From Pseudomonas inefficax (lineage in GTDB: Bacteria; Pseudomonadota; Gammaproteobacteria; Pseudomonadales; Pseudomonadaceae), in NCBI RefSeq assembly GCF_900277125.1, contig NZ_OPYN01000098.1, positions 27,328 through 91,327 of the forward strand: a stretch of DNA of 64,000 nucleotides, written 5' to 3'. Position numbers and translations under genes: made by a program. Below are positions 25,007-34,652 of the stretch, in pieces. Numbering within the stretch: position 1 is the first letter of the stretch; each line of letters begins with the position of its first letter. A model generated the notes under the pieces. That model did not search any database, was not told the DNA's origin, and saw only the letters and a list, made by a program, of their open reading frames with translations.

Positions 25007-26197
25007 ATGGCACATGTACCGCAAATAAAAATCCCCGCCACCTACATCCGTGGCGGCACCAGCAAAGGCGTGTTCTTCCGCCTGCAAGACCTGCCCGAGC
25101 GGGCGCAAGTCCCTGGCCCGGCTCGTGACGCACTGCTGCTGCGGGTGATCGGCAGCCCCGACCCTTATGGCAAGCAGATCGACGGCATGGGTGGCGCCAC
25201 CTCCAGCACCAGCAAGACCGTGATCCTGTCGCAAAGCATCAAGCCTGATCACGATGTCGACTACCTGTTCGGCCAGGTCAGCATCGACAAGGCCTTCGTT
25301 GACTGGAGCGGTAATTGCGGCAACCTCTCCGCCGCGGTTGGTTCGTTCGCCATCAGTAGCGGCCTGGTCGACCCCGCGCGCATTCCGCGCAACGGCATCG
25401 CCACCGTGCGCATCTGGCAGGCCAACATCGGCAAGACCATCATCGCCCATGTGCCGATCACCGAAGGTGAAGTGCAGGAAACCGGCGACTTCGAGCTGGA
25501 CGGGGTGACCTTCCCGGCCGCCGAGGTGCAACTGGAGTTCCTCGACCCGGCGGCGGATGAAGATGGCGACGGCGGGGCGATGTTCCCCACCGGCAACCTG
25601 GTCGATGACCTCGAGGTGCCGGGTGTCGGTACGTTCAAGGCGACTTTGATCAATGCCGGCATCCCGACCATCTTCGTCAATGCGGCGGATATCGGCTACA
25701 CCGGCACCGAACTGCAGGATGCCATCAACGGCGATCCGCAGGCGCTGCTGCGCTTCGAGACGATTCGCGCTTATGGCGCCGTGCGCATGGGCCTGATCGA
25801 CAACGTCGACCAGGCTGCCGGGCGTCAGCACACGCCGAAAGTGGCTTTCGTCGCGCCGCCGAGCACCTACACTGCGTCCAGTGGCAAAGCAGTGCAGGCA
25901 GGTGATATCGACCTGCTGGTTCGGGCCTTGTCGATGGGCAAACTGCACCATGCAATGATGGGTACGGCCGCGGTGGCCATTGGTACCGCGGCGGCCATTC
26001 CGGGCACGCTGGTCAACCTCGCCGCAGGCGGGGGCGAGCGCAGCGCCGTGCGTTTCGGCCACCCCTCGGGCACCCTGCGGGTCGGGGCCGAGGCGCGCCA
26101 GGTGAATGGTGAATGGACAGTGACCAAGGCAATCATGAGCCGCAGTGCTCGCGTGCTGATGGAGGGCTGGGTTCGCGTGCCTGGCGATAGCTTCTAA
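25007..26197 (+). CDS. prpF: 2-methylaconitate cis-trans isomerase PrpF
   Basis: 396 residues, the family length, with the diaminopimelate-epimerase-like double fold. Conserved blocks are PATYIRGGTSKGVFF at the N-terminus, MGGATSSTSKT, the active-site DWSGNCGNLSAAVG (about 104-117) and PSGTLRVG near the C-terminus. PrpF isomerises the trans product of AcnD to the cis form that aconitase accepts. ATG 25007 follows AGGAATTGAAC. Confidence 0.95.
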   Translation: MAHVPQIKIPATYIRGGTSKGVFFRLQDLPERAQVPGPARDALLLRVIGSPDPYGKQIDGMGGATSSTSKTVILSQSIKPDHDVDYLFGQVSIDKAFVDWSGNCGNLSAAVGSFAISSGLVDPARIPRNGIATVRIWQANIGKTIIAHVPITEGEVQETGDFELDGVTFPAAEVQLEFLDPAADEDGDGGAMFPTGNLVDDLEVPGVGTFKATLINAGIPTIFVNAADIGYTGTELQDAINGDPQALLRFETIRAYGAVRMGLIDNVDQAAGRQHTPKVAFVAPPSTYTASSGKAVQAGDIDLLVRALSMGKLHHAMMGTAAVAIGTAAAIPGTLVNLAAGGGERSAVRFGHPSGTLRVGAEARQVNGEWTVTKAIMSRSARVLMEGWVRVPGDSF

Positions 26198-26227
26198 CGC
26201 ACCACTGGCGCTCGGCTTTAGTTCGTT

Positions 26228-26328
26228 GGGGCCGCTTTGCGCCCCTTCGCGGGCTTGCCCGCTCCTACACGGTTTGCGCGGTACCTGTAGGAGCGGCCTT
26301 GTGTCGCGAAGGGCTGCAAAGCAGCCCC
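26228..26328. repeat. REP doublet (REPIN) 9 with unlike arms, inside the prp operon
   Basis: Left arm 26228-26269 has core GCGGGCTTGCCCGC; right arm 26284-26328 has the CGGCCTTGTGTCGCG core of another family. Outer GGGGCCGC/GCAGCCCC and the GCTCCTACA/TGTAGGAGC parts still pair. Between prpF and prpD. Confidence 0.88.
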
Positions 26329-26351
26329 GGCAATTCTGAAGGGAGCTGGAT

Positions 26352-27836
26352 ATGAGCGCCAACGTAGACCTCAACGCCCGCCCGGACTACGACCGGGTGC
26401 TGCAAACCCTCGCCGAATACGCCCTCACGTACCGGGTCGATTCCGCCGAAGCCCTGGATACCGCGCGCAACTGCCTGATGGATACCCTCGGCTGCGGCTT
26501 GCTGGCCCTGCGCTTCCCCGAATGCACCAAGCTGCTCGGCCCGCAAGTGGAAGGCACCCTGGTGCCCAATGGCGCCCGCGTCCCGGGCACCGCCTACCGC
26601 CTCGACCCGGTGAAGGCCGCCTGGGACATCGGCTGCACGGTGCGCTGGCTGGACTACAACGATACCTGGCTGGCCGCCGAATGGGCCCACCCTTCGGATA
26701 ACCTCGGCGGCATCCTGGCCGTTGCCGATCACCTGTCGCAGAAGCGCGTGGCCGCAGGCGAGGCACCGCTGCTGATGCGCGATGTGCTCGAAGCCATGGT
26801 CATGGCTCATGAGATCCAGGGCGTACTGGCGCTGGAAAACGCCTTCAACCGCGTTGGCCTCGACCACGTGATACTGGTCAAGGTGGCCTCCACCGCGGTG
26901 TGCGCCAGGCTGATGGGGGCCAACCGTGAGCAAATGCTGAGCGCCTTGTCCCATGCCTTTGTCGATGGCCAGGCGCTGCGTACCTACCGCCATGCGCCCA
27001 ACGCCGGTTCGCGCAAATCGTGGGCCGCCGGTGATGCCTCCAGCCGTGGCGTGCGCCTGGCCGATATTGCCCTGCGTGGCGAGATGGGCGTGCCGGGCGT
27101 GCTCACTGCGCCACAGTGGGGCTTCTACGATGTGTTGTTCAGCCACACCAACAAGGACCTTGCGCTCAAGCCATCCGAGCAGCAAGAGCTGCGCCTGCCG
27201 CAAGCCCTGGGTAGCTACGTGATGGAAAACGTGCTGTTCAAGGTCAGTTTCCCTGCCGAGTTCCACGCCCAGACCGCCTGCGAGGCGGCGATAACCTTGC
27301 ATCCACTGGTGCGTAACCGCCTGCATGAGGTCGACCGTATCGTCATCACCACCCAAGAGTCGGCGATCCGTATCATTTCCAAGAGCGGCGCGCTGGCCAA
27401 CGCCGCCGACCGCGATCATTGTCTGCAATACATGGTGGCGGTACCGCTGATTTTCGGTCATCTGGTGGCCGAGCATTACGAAGACGCCTTCCATGCCAAC
27501 CACCCAAGCATCGACCGCCTGCGCGAGAAGATGGAGGTGGTGGAAGACCCGCGCTTCAGCCGTGAGTACCTGGAGCCGGACAAGCGCTCGATCGCCAACG
27601 CGCTGCAGGTGTTCTTCAAGGATGGCAGCAGTACCGAGCAGGTGGTGGTGGAGTACCCGATCGGGCATCGCCGGCGGCGAGTGGAGGGCATACCGTTGCT
27701 GGAGGCGAAGTTCAGGGACAACCTGGCGACGCGCTTTGCGCGGCAGCGGTGCAGGGAGATAGTGGATGTGTGCAAGGACCAGCAGAAGCTTGAGGGGATG
27801 GCGGTGCACAGGTTCGTCGACCTGTTCGTGATCTGA
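26352..27836 (+). CDS. prpD: 2-methylcitrate dehydratase PrpD
   Basis: 494 residues of the MmgE/PrpD family, with the all-helical N-terminal domain ([41 protein letters not shown]) and a C-terminal lid from about residue 290. The PrpD enzyme dehydrates 2-methylcitrate without an iron-sulfur cluster. It coexists here with the AcnD/PrpF route, as in several pseudomonads, so the two may be redundant or PrpD may have another stereochemical or side role. ATG 26352 follows AGGGAGCTGG. Confidence 0.95.
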   Translation: MSANVDLNARPDYDRVLQTLAEYALTYRVDSAEALDTARNCLMDTLGCGLLALRFPECTKLLGPQVEGTLVPNGARVPGTAYRLDPVKAAWDIGCTVRWLDYNDTWLAAEWAHPSDNLGGILAVADHLSQKRVAAGEAPLLMRDVLEAMVMAHEIQGVLALENAFNRVGLDHVILVKVASTAVCARLMGANREQMLSALSHAFVDGQALRTYRHAPNAGSRKSWAAGDASSRGVRLADIALRGEMGVPGVLTAPQWGFYDVLFSHTNKDLALKPSEQQELRLPQALGSYVMENVLFKVSFPAEFHAQTACEAAITLHPLVRNRLHEVDRIVITTQESAIRIISKSGALANAADRDHCLQYMVAVPLIFGHLVAEHYEDAFHANHPSIDRLREKMEVVEDPRFSREYLEPDKRSIANALQVFFKDGSSTEQVVVEYPIGHRRRRVEGIPLLEAKFRDNLATRFARQRCREIVDVCKDQQKLEGMAVHRFVDLFVI

Positions 27837-27841
27837 GATTG

Positions 27842-27952
27842 CCTGTGCTGGCCACTTCGCGGGTGAACCCGCTCCCACCAGGTCCTGCGCAGCCCTCGAA
27901 AACTGTGGGGTCCCTGTGGGAGCGGCTTTAGCCGCGAAGAGGCCGGTACAGG
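27842..27952. repeat. REP doublet (REPIN) 10 with unlike arms
   Basis: Left arm 27842-27882 has core GCGGGTGAACCCGC and one inserted C in the usual CCCACAGG end; right arm 27912-27952 has core GCGGCTTTAGCCGC. Between the convergent ends of prpD and acnB. Confidence 0.88.
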
Positions 27953-27954
27953 TT

Positions 27955-27989
27955 GAAACAAGAAAGCCCCGGCATTTCTGCCGGGGCTT
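27955..27989 (-). terminator. Intrinsic terminator of acnB
   Basis: Stem AAGCCCCGGC/GCCGGGGCTT (27964-27973 with 27980-27989) and a six-base loop. On the minus strand it is followed by TTTCTTGTTTC. It sits 23 bases after the acnB stop. Confidence 0.92.
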
Positions 27990-28012
27990 GCTGTTACATC
28001 CTACAACTCAGC

Positions 28013-30622
28013 TTACGCCTGAACCACCGGGATCTTGGCGTTGGCTGCGGCTTCGCGGAACTCGGCGATCTGGTCGAAGCTCAGGTAGCGGTAAACGTCG
28101 GCAGCCATGCTGTCGATGTCCTTCGCGTACTGCATGTACTCTTCGACGGTCGGCAGCTTGCCGATGATCGAAGCGACAGCAGCCAGTTCGGCCGATGCCA
28201 GGTACACGTTGGTGGCGTCGCCCAGACGGTTCGGGAAGTTACGGGTCGAGGTGGAGACCACGGTCGAGCCGGTCTGCACACGTGCCTGGTTACCCATGCA
28301 CAGCGAGCAGCCTGGCATTTCCATGCGCGCGCCGGCCTTGCCGTAGATGCCGTAGTAGCCTTCTTCGGTCAGCTGGTGAGCGTCCATCTTGGTTGGCGGT
28401 GCCAGCCACAGACGGGTCGGGATACCGCCCTTGACCTTGTCCAGCAGCTTGCCGGCGGCGCGGAAGTGGCCGATGTTGGTCATGCACGAACCGATGAACA
28501 CTTCGTCGATCTTCTCGCCCTGTACCGAAGACAGCAGGCGGGCATCGTCCGGGTCGTTCGGCGCGCAGAGCACAGGCTCTTTGACGTCGGCCAGGTCGAT
28601 CTCGATGATTTCGGCGTATTCGGCATCGGCGTCGGCCGACAGCAGCTCAGGCTTGGCCAGCCAGGCTTCCATGGCCTGGGCGCGGCGCTCCAGGGTGCGG
28701 GCATCGCCGTAGCCTTCGCCGATCATCCAGCGCAGCAGGGTGATGTTGGACTGCAGGTACTCGGCGATGGCCTTCTCTGGCAGCTTGATGGTGCAACCGG
28801 CAGCGGAACGCTCGGCCGAGGCGTCGGACAGCTCGAAGGCTTGCTCGACAGTCAGTTCGTCCAGGCCTTCGATTTCCAGGATGCGGCCGGAGAAGGCGTT
28901 TTTCTTGCCCTTCTTCTCGACGGTCAGCAGGCCTTGCTTGATGGCGTAGTAAGGGATGGCGTGGACCAGGTCACGCAGGGTGATGCCTGGTTGCAGTTTG
29001 CCCTTGAAGCGCACCAGGATCGACTCTGGCATGTCCAGCGGCATGACGCCGGTGGCAGCGGCGAATGCTACCAGGCCGGAACCGGCCGGGAACGAGATGC
29101 CGATCGGGAAGCGGGTGTGCGAGTCGCCACCGGTGCCCACGGTGTCAGGCATCAGCATGCGGTTCAGCCAGCTGTGGATGATGCCGTCGCCCGGGCGCAG
29201 CGACACGCCGCCACGGGTGCGGATGAAGTCTGGCAGGGTGTGGTGGGTGGTGACGTCGATCGGCTTCGGATACGCCGCGGTGTGGCAGAACGACTGCATT
29301 ACCAGGTCAGCGGAGAAGCCCAGGCACGCCAGGTCCTTCAGCTCGTCGCGGGTCATCGGGCCAGTGGTGTCCTGGGAACCGACAGTGGTCATCTTCGGCT
29401 CGCAGTAGGCACCTGGGCGTACGCCCTGGCCTTCAGGCAGGCCGCAAGCGCGACCAACCATTTTTTGCGCCAGGGTGAAGCCTTTGCCGGTGTCGGCAGG
29501 CTGCTCTGGCTTCTTGAACAGGTCCGATGGGCCCTGGCCCAGCTCGGCGCGGGCTTTTTCGGTCAGGCCACGGCCGACGATCAGCGGGATACGGCCGCCA
29601 GCGCGGACTTCATCCAGCAGAACTTCGGTCTTCAAGGTGAAGCTGGTAACCAGTTCGTCGCTGCCGTGACGGCGTACTTCACCTTTGTACGGGTAAACGT
29701 CGATGACGTCGCCCATCGCCAGGTTGGTGCAGTCGAATTCGATCGGCAGGGCGCCGGCGTCTTCCATGGTGTTGTAGAAGATCGGGGCGATCTTGGTGCC
29801 GAAGCAGAAGCCACCGGCGCGCTTGTTCGGTACGTACGGGATGTCGTCGCCGAAGAACCACAGCACCGAGTTGGTGGCGGATTTGCGCGAGGAACCGGTA
29901 CCGACCACGTCACCGACGTAGGCAACCGGGAAGCCCTTGGCCTTGACGGCTTCGATCTGGGCCAGCGGGCCGACCGAACCAGGCTGCGACGGCTCGATAC
30001 CGTCACGGGCCATTTTCAGCATGGCCAGGGCGTGCAGCGGGATGTCAGGGCGCGACCAGGCGTCCGGGGCAGGGGACAGGTCGTCGGTGTTGGTTTCGCC
30101 AGGCACCTTGAACACGGTCAGGGTGTATTTGTCGGCGATGGCCGGACGCGAGGTGAACCACTCGCCGGCAGCCCAGGATTCCAGCACGGCCTTGGCGTGA
30201 ACGTTGCCGGCCTTGGCTTTTTCGGCCACGTCGTGGAAGGCATCGAACATCAGCAGGGTGTGCTTGAGCTGTTCGGCCGCGACGGCGCCCAGTTCGGCGT
30301 CATCCAGCAGTGCGACCAGCGTTTCGATGTTGTAGCCGCCCTGCATGGTGCCCAGCAGTTCGGTGGCGTGCTTGCGGTCGATCAGAGGCGACTTGGCTTC
30401 GCCCTTGGCGACGGCGGAGAGGAAAGCGGCCTTGACGTAGGCAGCTTCGTCGACCCCTGGCGGTACGCGGTTGGTGATCAGGTCTACGAGGAAGGCTTCT
30501 TCGCCGGCCGGCGGGTTTTTCAGCAGCTCGACCAGGCCTGCAGTTTGTTCGGCGTTCAGCGGCTGGGGCACGATGCCCAGGGCGGCACGCTCTTCGATGT
30601 GTTTGCGGTAGGCTTCAAGCAC
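28013..30622 (-). CDS. acnB: Bifunctional aconitate hydratase 2 / 2-methylisocitrate dehydratase
   Basis: 869 residues from GTG 30622, exactly the AcnB length, beginning with [21 protein letters not shown]. An N-terminal HEAT-like domain (about 1-160) and the swivelling domain precede the catalytic core, the domain order that separates AcnB from AcnA. Fe-S ligands are seen in [10 protein letters not shown] and [11 protein letters not shown] near residues 710-775. Besides citrate/isocitrate it hydrates 2-methyl-cis-aconitate, which explains its place beside prp. GTG 30622 follows GAGGGA; an in-frame ATG at 30637 with AGGGA is the alternative. Confidence 0.96.
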   Translation of the reverse strand: MLEAYRKHIEERAALGIVPQPLNAEQTAGLVELLKNPPAGEEAFLVDLITNRVPPGVDEAAYVKAAFLSAVAKGEAKSPLIDRKHATELLGTMQGGYNIETLVALLDDAELGAVAAEQLKHTLLMFDAFHDVAEKAKAGNVHAKAVLESWAAGEWFTSRPAIADKYTLTVFKVPGETNTDDLSPAPDAWSRPDIPLHALAMLKMARDGIEPSQPGSVGPLAQIEAVKAKGFPVAYVGDVVGTGSSRKSATNSVLWFFGDDIPYVPNKRAGGFCFGTKIAPIFYNTMEDAGALPIEFDCTNLAMGDVIDVYPYKGEVRRHGSDELVTSFTLKTEVLLDEVRAGGRIPLIVGRGLTEKARAELGQGPSDLFKKPEQPADTGKGFTLAQKMVGRACGLPEGQGVRPGAYCEPKMTTVGSQDTTGPMTRDELKDLACLGFSADLVMQSFCHTAAYPKPIDVTTHHTLPDFIRTRGGVSLRPGDGIIHSWLNRMLMPDTVGTGGDSHTRFPIGISFPAGSGLVAFAAATGVMPLDMPESILVRFKGKLQPGITLRDLVHAIPYYAIKQGLLTVEKKGKKNAFSGRILEIEGLDELTVEQAFELSDASAERSAAGCTIKLPEKAIAEYLQSNITLLRWMIGEGYGDARTLERRAQAMEAWLAKPELLSADADAEYAEIIEIDLADVKEPVLCAPNDPDDARLLSSVQGEKIDEVFIGSCMTNIGHFRAAGKLLDKVKGGIPTRLWLAPPTKMDAHQLTEEGYYGIYGKAGARMEMPGCSLCMGNQARVQTGSTVVSTSTRNFPNRLGDATNVYLASAELAAVASIIGKLPTVEEYMQYAKDIDSMAADVYRYLSFDQIAEFREAAANAKIPVVQA

Positions 30623-30992
30623 AGTTATTTCCCTCATCAGTGGTCCCTAAAGGGGGTCCGGGACGCTCATCCAGCATTCGATGCACCCATGCGCTGCCAC
30701 GGCTTTGTGGGCCGCCCAGCCAGAGTCGCAAAGAATCCTTACAGAAGCTGCTTTCAAAGTTTTACGCCAGCAGAACGGGGAGCTGATGAGGGCTGGCACG
30801 GGCATGCGAGGGTTGCATGGCCCGGGCCAACGCCGTTCTACCGGATGAACTGTGCTCGTGACGCTTTGAAAACAGCTTCCAACGGACATTGTTGCCTTTG
30901 AAAAGGCCGGATGATTCTACGGCAAAAAAAGCCCGAAAGTAAGGCGGCGATGATGACTTTAACGAGTGACCCTGGTTAGACAAAGGGCTAAC
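30623..30992. other. Divergent region between acnB and the DUF1289 gene
   Basis: 370 bases with no supported gene. It holds a 16-base inverted repeat (30744-30759 with 30864-30879, one mismatch) around about 104 bases that include GCATGCGAGGG and GCCCGGGC segments, and a T/A-rich stretch (30900-30965) that may hold the promoter of the rightward gene. Confidence 0.5.
30744..30879. repeat. Inverted repeat around a 104-base centre
   Basis: GAAGCTGCTTTCAAAG (30744-30759) faces CTTTGAAAACAGCTTC (30864-30879), matching at 15 of 16 positions. Not related to the REP families here. Confidence 0.55.
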
Positions 30993-31496
30993 ATGAGCCC
31001 GTGTTCCACCGCCAAGCTGTTGTTTTTCATGTCCAACAAGTCCATCAAGACCCCTTGCGTCGGCCTGTGCTCCACGGTGTACGGAGACACGGTGTGCCGT
31101 GGCTGCAAGCGTTTCCACCACGAAGTGATCAACTGGAACGGCTACGACGATGCGCAGAAGCGCGCGGTGTGGCTGCGCCTGGAGCAGTTGCTGGTGCAGG
31201 TGATGATGGCCAAGCTGGAAGTGTTCGACAAAGGCTTGCTGCGCCAGCAACTGGAGCAGCGCTCCATCCGCTTTGTCGAGCAGCAATCGGAGTATTGCTG
31301 GGCGTACCAGCTGATTGCCCGCGGGGCGCGGATGATCCGCGACCTGGAGGCCTACGGCATGGTGCTGCTCCCCGAATTCCGCGAATGGGAGCTGCCACAA
31401 CTGCGCGATGCCATCGACCGCGAGTTCTTCCTGCTTTCAGAGGCGCACTACCAGCGCTATATCGCCCCGGCGTTCCTGCAACAGGCTTTGGAGTAG
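30993..31496 (+). CDS. DUF1289 domain protein
   Basis: 167 residues. The DUF1289 motif is near the N-terminus: T-P-C-V-G-L-C-x9-C-R-G-C (about residues 19-36), a four-cysteine cluster that probably binds a metal, followed by FHHEVINWNGYDDAQKRAVW. The rest (about 60-167) is helical and Glu-rich, unusually long for this family, which is often 60-90 residues. ATG 30993 is preferred because AAAGGG lies six bases upstream; ATG 31029 (MSNKSIKTPC) would match short family members but has no ribosome site. Function unknown. Confidence 0.82.
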   Translation: MSPCSTAKLLFFMSNKSIKTPCVGLCSTVYGDTVCRGCKRFHHEVINWNGYDDAQKRAVWLRLEQLLVQVMMAKLEVFDKGLLRQQLEQRSIRFVEQQSEYCWAYQLIARGARMIRDLEAYGMVLLPEFREWELPQLRDAIDREFFLLSEAHYQRYIAPAFLQQALE

Positions 31497-31568
31497 GCAG
31501 TTTCCCGCTGATCTTGGTTGGCTTTGCTCGCGTAGTGTCCGGCGTTTCTCCTGTTCAGGAAGCGTCCC

Positions 31569-32828
31569 ATGACCGACTATGTCTACCACCCGGAATTCTC
31601 CTTTCTGGCCCGCTGCTGGTGGCAGCTGACCGATGAGCTCCTGCGTCCCGACCAGTGGGACGCTTCGACCGCCAAGCTCGCCCCCATGTGGCTGCATCAT
31701 GGCGGGGCCGGGTTTCACAACGACGACTGGTACCGGTACCTGCGGGCCGAACCGGAAGGCTCCGGGCCATTGCGACTGGAGGCAGAGGACTTCACCAGGC
31801 CTGGTCATGTTTACGGCGAGCTGTTCTGGTTTGGCGCCTATATCAGTGGTTCGGACCGGACCGGGGCTACGTTGCGCTATGAAATGCGGCCTTATGACAG
31901 AAACTGGAAACCGCTGAACCGGATCGTCCACAGTAACCCCGGGGCGTTGTCAGGCTATGCGGGCATCAAGGACCAGGCCGAAGCGGCGGCCGGGCGCCAG
32001 CGTTTGACCGACCCGGTGCACCTGTGGAACCTGGAAGGCATCAACCATAAGGATTTCCAGCGCGGGGCGCGGTTATGCAACGTGTTTCTGTTCAATGCCG
32101 CCGGGCAACGGGCCAGGCGCTATGAAAGGTCGGGGGCGTGGCTGATAAACACGCTGGCGGGCCAGCCAGGCCTGATGGCTCTGGAAGTCCTGGATTACGC
32201 CCATGAAGCACGTGAGGTCGCCTGGGGGGCGGGCCTGCAGCGTGTGGGCAGCCGCTATGTGTTCAAACCAGAGCACAGTTTCATCGCCCGCGCGTGGTGG
32301 CGGCCGGATGAGACGCCAGTCGCCCGGCCCGGCGAGGCGGATGGCGTGTCGGGTTTGGTTGCAGCGCGTTTTGACGAAGGCGTGGAGTGGCACCCAAGGG
32401 CAAAGTTGAGCGTGGAGCAGACAGATGCCTTGGGCATGCGTTGGGGCGACGATGAAACCCGTCCGGCATGCGAGCGTTTCTGGTTTGCCGCCTACGTCGA
32501 TAACGGGGTGTATGCCTATGAGATCTGGCCGCTTGACCAACGTGGCCGGCGCCTGAATTTCACCCTGCGCAAACAGCAGGGCTGGACCATGAGCCTGGCC
32601 CGGCGTTGGGCGTCGGACCGTGCGGAGGCGGATTTCCTCTGGCATCTGGACGGCTTGGACCCGGTTGCCTTGCAGGCGGGGGCAACAGTGGCCAACGTGA
32701 AACTCAGGCACAGCAATGGCCGAGTCGTTAAGCTGGCAGATCGCAGCGAACGCAGGCTGGGTACCGAGACGTTGGGTGCAGAAGGATCGCTGACTGTGCA
32801 GGTGGTGGAAACGTCGGCCAGGTTCTAG
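31569..32828 (+). CDS. Protein of unknown function with two tandem repeats
   Basis: 419 residues with no recognised family, signal peptide or membrane segment. It is built of two similar halves of about 200 residues. Half 1 (from residue 4) has YVYHPEFSFLARCWW, FWFGAYISG, LRYEMRPYDRNWKPLN and HLWNLEGI. Half 2 (from about 223) has YVFKPEHSFIARAWW, FWFAAYVDN, YAYEIWPLDQRGRRLN and FLWHLDGL. The Trp/Tyr-rich spacing suggests a beta-sandwich, possibly a ligand-binding repeat. ATG 31569 follows AGGAAGCG. It lies 72 bases after the DUF1289 gene on the same strand. Confidence 0.75.
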   Translation: MTDYVYHPEFSFLARCWWQLTDELLRPDQWDASTAKLAPMWLHHGGAGFHNDDWYRYLRAEPEGSGPLRLEAEDFTRPGHVYGELFWFGAYISGSDRTGATLRYEMRPYDRNWKPLNRIVHSNPGALSGYAGIKDQAEAAAGRQRLTDPVHLWNLEGINHKDFQRGARLCNVFLFNAAGQRARRYERSGAWLINTLAGQPGLMALEVLDYAHEAREVAWGAGLQRVGSRYVFKPEHSFIARAWWRPDETPVARPGEADGVSGLVAARFDEGVEWHPRAKLSVEQTDALGMRWGDDETRPACERFWFAAYVDNGVYAYEIWPLDQRGRRLNFTLRKQQGWTMSLARRWASDRAEADFLWHLDGLDPVALQAGATVANVKLRHSNGRVVKLADRSERRLGTETLGAEGSLTVQVVETSARF

Positions 32829-32835
32829 GGAAGCA

Positions 32836-32860
32836 CAAGGGCGCTGGTACAGCGCCCTTG
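32836..32860. terminator. Hairpin between convergent genes
   Basis: An 11-base perfect stem CAAGGGCGCTG/CAGCGCCCTTG with a GTA loop, in the 39-base gap between the two-repeat gene and queD. No T-run on either side. Confidence 0.6.
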
Positions 32861-32867
32861 CCGGGGC

Positions 32868-33224
32868 TCAGTCGCCGCTGTACTCGCAGCCACTGGTGCA
32901 GGTCTCGTGGATGCGCACCTTCGACAGCTCAGGCATCAGCGGCTTGACCTGGTCCCAGATCCACTTGGCGATCACTTCGCTGGTTGGGTTTTCCAGGCCC
33001 GGGATATCGTTCAGGTAGTTGTGGTCCAGCTGCTCGTAGATCGGCTTGAAGATCGCCTTGACCTCGGCGAAATCGCGGATCCAGCCGGTATGCGGGTCGA
33101 GCGGGCCGGTCAGGTGCAGGCCGACCTTGAACGAGTGGCCGTGCAGGCGGCCGCATTTGTGTCCGGCAGGGACGTTGGGCAGGCGGTGTGCCGATTCGAA
33201 TGTGAACTCTTTGAAAATTTCCAC
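32868..33224 (-). CDS. queD: 6-carboxy-5,6,7,8-tetrahydropterin synthase QueD
   Basis: 118 residues from GTG 33224. The T-fold has the zinc ligands His in SAHRL and the two His of LHGHS, the catalytic Cys in [10 protein letters not shown], and the C-terminal catalytic [12 protein letters not shown]. QueD converts dihydroneopterin triphosphate to 6-carboxytetrahydropterin in queuosine and preQ1 synthesis. The GTG start gives the usual [15 protein letters not shown] beginning and family length, although no strong ribosome site precedes it; the frame is open to ATG 33272. It is 53 bases downstream of the patatin-like gene on the same strand. Confidence 0.93.
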   Translation of the reverse strand: MEIFKEFTFESAHRLPNVPAGHKCGRLHGHSFKVGLHLTGPLDPHTGWIRDFAEVKAIFKPIYEQLDHNYLNDIPGLENPTSEVIAKWIWDQVKPLMPELSKVRIHETCTSGCEYSGD

Positions 33225-33277
33225 GCTGGCATGACTCTGTGTGAATCGATAATGCGCGCAGTCTACCAGCATGGCCG

Positions 33278-34357
33278 CTACAAGGCTTGCAGGCGTTCAT
33301 GCAACCGCCCGGTGGCGATCAGCTCCAGCAGCTCGTCGCCCAGCCGCTGGCTCTCGGCAATGGCCTTGTACCAGTAGCGTTTACGGCTTGGTGCATCACC
33401 CATGAAGCGCTTGAAATCGTTGCGATCGGGCAGCTTGCCGTAGGGCAGGGCCGCCAGGTACTGCGGCGAAGGCGTCATCAACAGCACGTTCTGCAGGCGT
33501 GTGGCATCGCCCCTGCGCCAGGGCAGTGCCTTGTCGAACCAGCCTGGCACCACCTTGTCGGTGAAATGCGGGTACAGCACCAGGTCGTCGCCGCGGTAGG
33601 GCAGGTCGAGGTGGTAGTCGAGCAGGCCGCCGTCGCGGTAGGTACCCGTACCTGCGCCGGGGATGTCTTTCACACCTGTCATGACCATTGGGATGGAACC
33701 CGAGGCGAGCAGGGCATGGCGCAGGTTGGCCAGGTCCAGCGGCAGGCAGCGCGAGGGGAAGTCGGTCAGTGCATCGAGCGGCGGCGTGGCGCGGCCGTCG
33801 TGCAGGATGATGCGCTCGAAGTGCCGAGCCAGGCGCGAACGGCCTAGCAGGTTGCTGGCGATCACCGAGCCCAGGCCGAGGCCCAGGCGGCCGCGATGGT
33901 CGTGGGCGAGCTGGCCATGGCTCTTCACCACCAGGATGTTCAGGCGATAGTGCGGGTTGGCCAGCAGCTGGCCGTCGCGCCCTTGCAGCAGGTCATCGAG
34001 CATGTGCTGGCAGCTGCGGCTGATTTCGGCCGGGGTGACGCCTTTGGCGAAATCCTGCTCGGTGTACAGTTCGCCAAGGCGACGGATGCCTGCGACCGGG
34101 TCGTCGAGGCAGGCACTGGCGAAGCGCCAGGCGCCGATCGAGGCTCCGATCAACGCACGCTGGCGTGGTGCCGACGGCAGCCACTCACCGAACAGCGCCA
34201 GGTCCAGGCCCTGGATGCCCAGCGGCTTCGGCCCACCGGCCGCACCCGGCAGCACACCGACATCGGCTGCCTGCAGGCCGCGCTCGCGGACCTGCCGCAG
34301 GGCACGTTGGCCGGCCTTGAAGGTGAGGGCGGGGTATTTGATGTGAATGGCGCTCAT
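33278..34357 (-). CDS. Patatin-like phospholipase family protein
   Basis: 359 residues. The nucleophile elbow is G-A-S-I-G-A-W (about residue 71, GxSxG with Ser), the oxyanion segment [10 protein letters not shown] is near residue 36, and the catalytic Asp is in YRDGGLLDY (about 238), the D-G-[GA] motif of patatins. Such enzymes hydrolyse phospholipids or other acyl esters; this cytosolic-looking member has no signal peptide. ATG 34357 ([13 protein letters not shown]) was chosen over upstream ATGs at 34387 and 34402, which lack ribosome sites. Confidence 0.82.
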   Translation of the reverse strand: MSAIHIKYPALTFKAGQRALRQVRERGLQAADVGVLPGAAGGPKPLGIQGLDLALFGEWLPSAPRQRALIGASIGAWRFASACLDDPVAGIRRLGELYTEQDFAKGVTPAEISRSCQHMLDDLLQGRDGQLLANPHYRLNILVVKSHGQLAHDHRGRLGLGLGSVIASNLLGRSRLARHFERIILHDGRATPPLDALTDFPSRCLPLDLANLRHALLASGSIPMVMTGVKDIPGAGTGTYRDGGLLDYHLDLPYRGDDLVLYPHFTDKVVPGWFDKALPWRRGDATRLQNVLLMTPSPQYLAALPYGKLPDRNDFKRFMGDAPSRKRYWYKAIAESQRLGDELLELIATGRLHERLQAL

Positions 34358-34414
34358 GGCGGGTCTCTTCGGCGGCAGGCGAGTCATGGTAAAGGGTTCC
34401 AAGCACGCACAGGG

Positions 34415-34511
34415 CCTGTAGGAGCAGCCTTGTGCTGCGAAGAGGCAATTACTGGCGAAGAAAATCGGTTGCCCTACCGGCCCATTCGCAGCACAAGGCT
34501 GCTCCTACAGG
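34415..34511. repeat. REP doublet (REPIN) 11, GCAGCACAAGGCTGC family
   Basis: Arms 34415-34441 and 34485-34511 are perfect complements (CCTGTAGGAGCAGCC to TGCTGCGAA), with a 43-base spacer. In the divergent gap between the patatin-like gene and the first PepSY gene. Confidence 0.92.
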
Positions 34512-34652
34512 TATTTGCGCCATTGCCTAAGGCTGTGATGAACCTGTGGGAGCTGCGCTATCATGCCGCCAGTTGTTTTCAGGTTGAATTAAGGACCGGT
34601 GGTTAATCTTAACCCCGTAGACAACTTGCACAGTTCTCAGGAGAGAAGAACG

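Noticed and set aside
19933..27836. Two parallel dehydratases (acnD/prpF and prpD) as a sign of a recent insertion
   Set aside because: Both have the same codon use and context and occur together in other pseudomonads; no mobile-element traces beyond REPs.
30623..30637. ATG 30637 as the acnB start
   Set aside because: It also has AGGGA upstream, but GTG 30622 has GAGGGA and gives the family N-terminus LEAYRKH and the exact usual length; kept only as an alternative.
27953..30901. A 982-codon open frame antisense to acnB
   Set aside because: It is the mirror frame of a GC-rich, well-conserved gene; its translation is Gly/Val/Gln/His-rich without domains, and acnB itself has full family motifs and a terminator.
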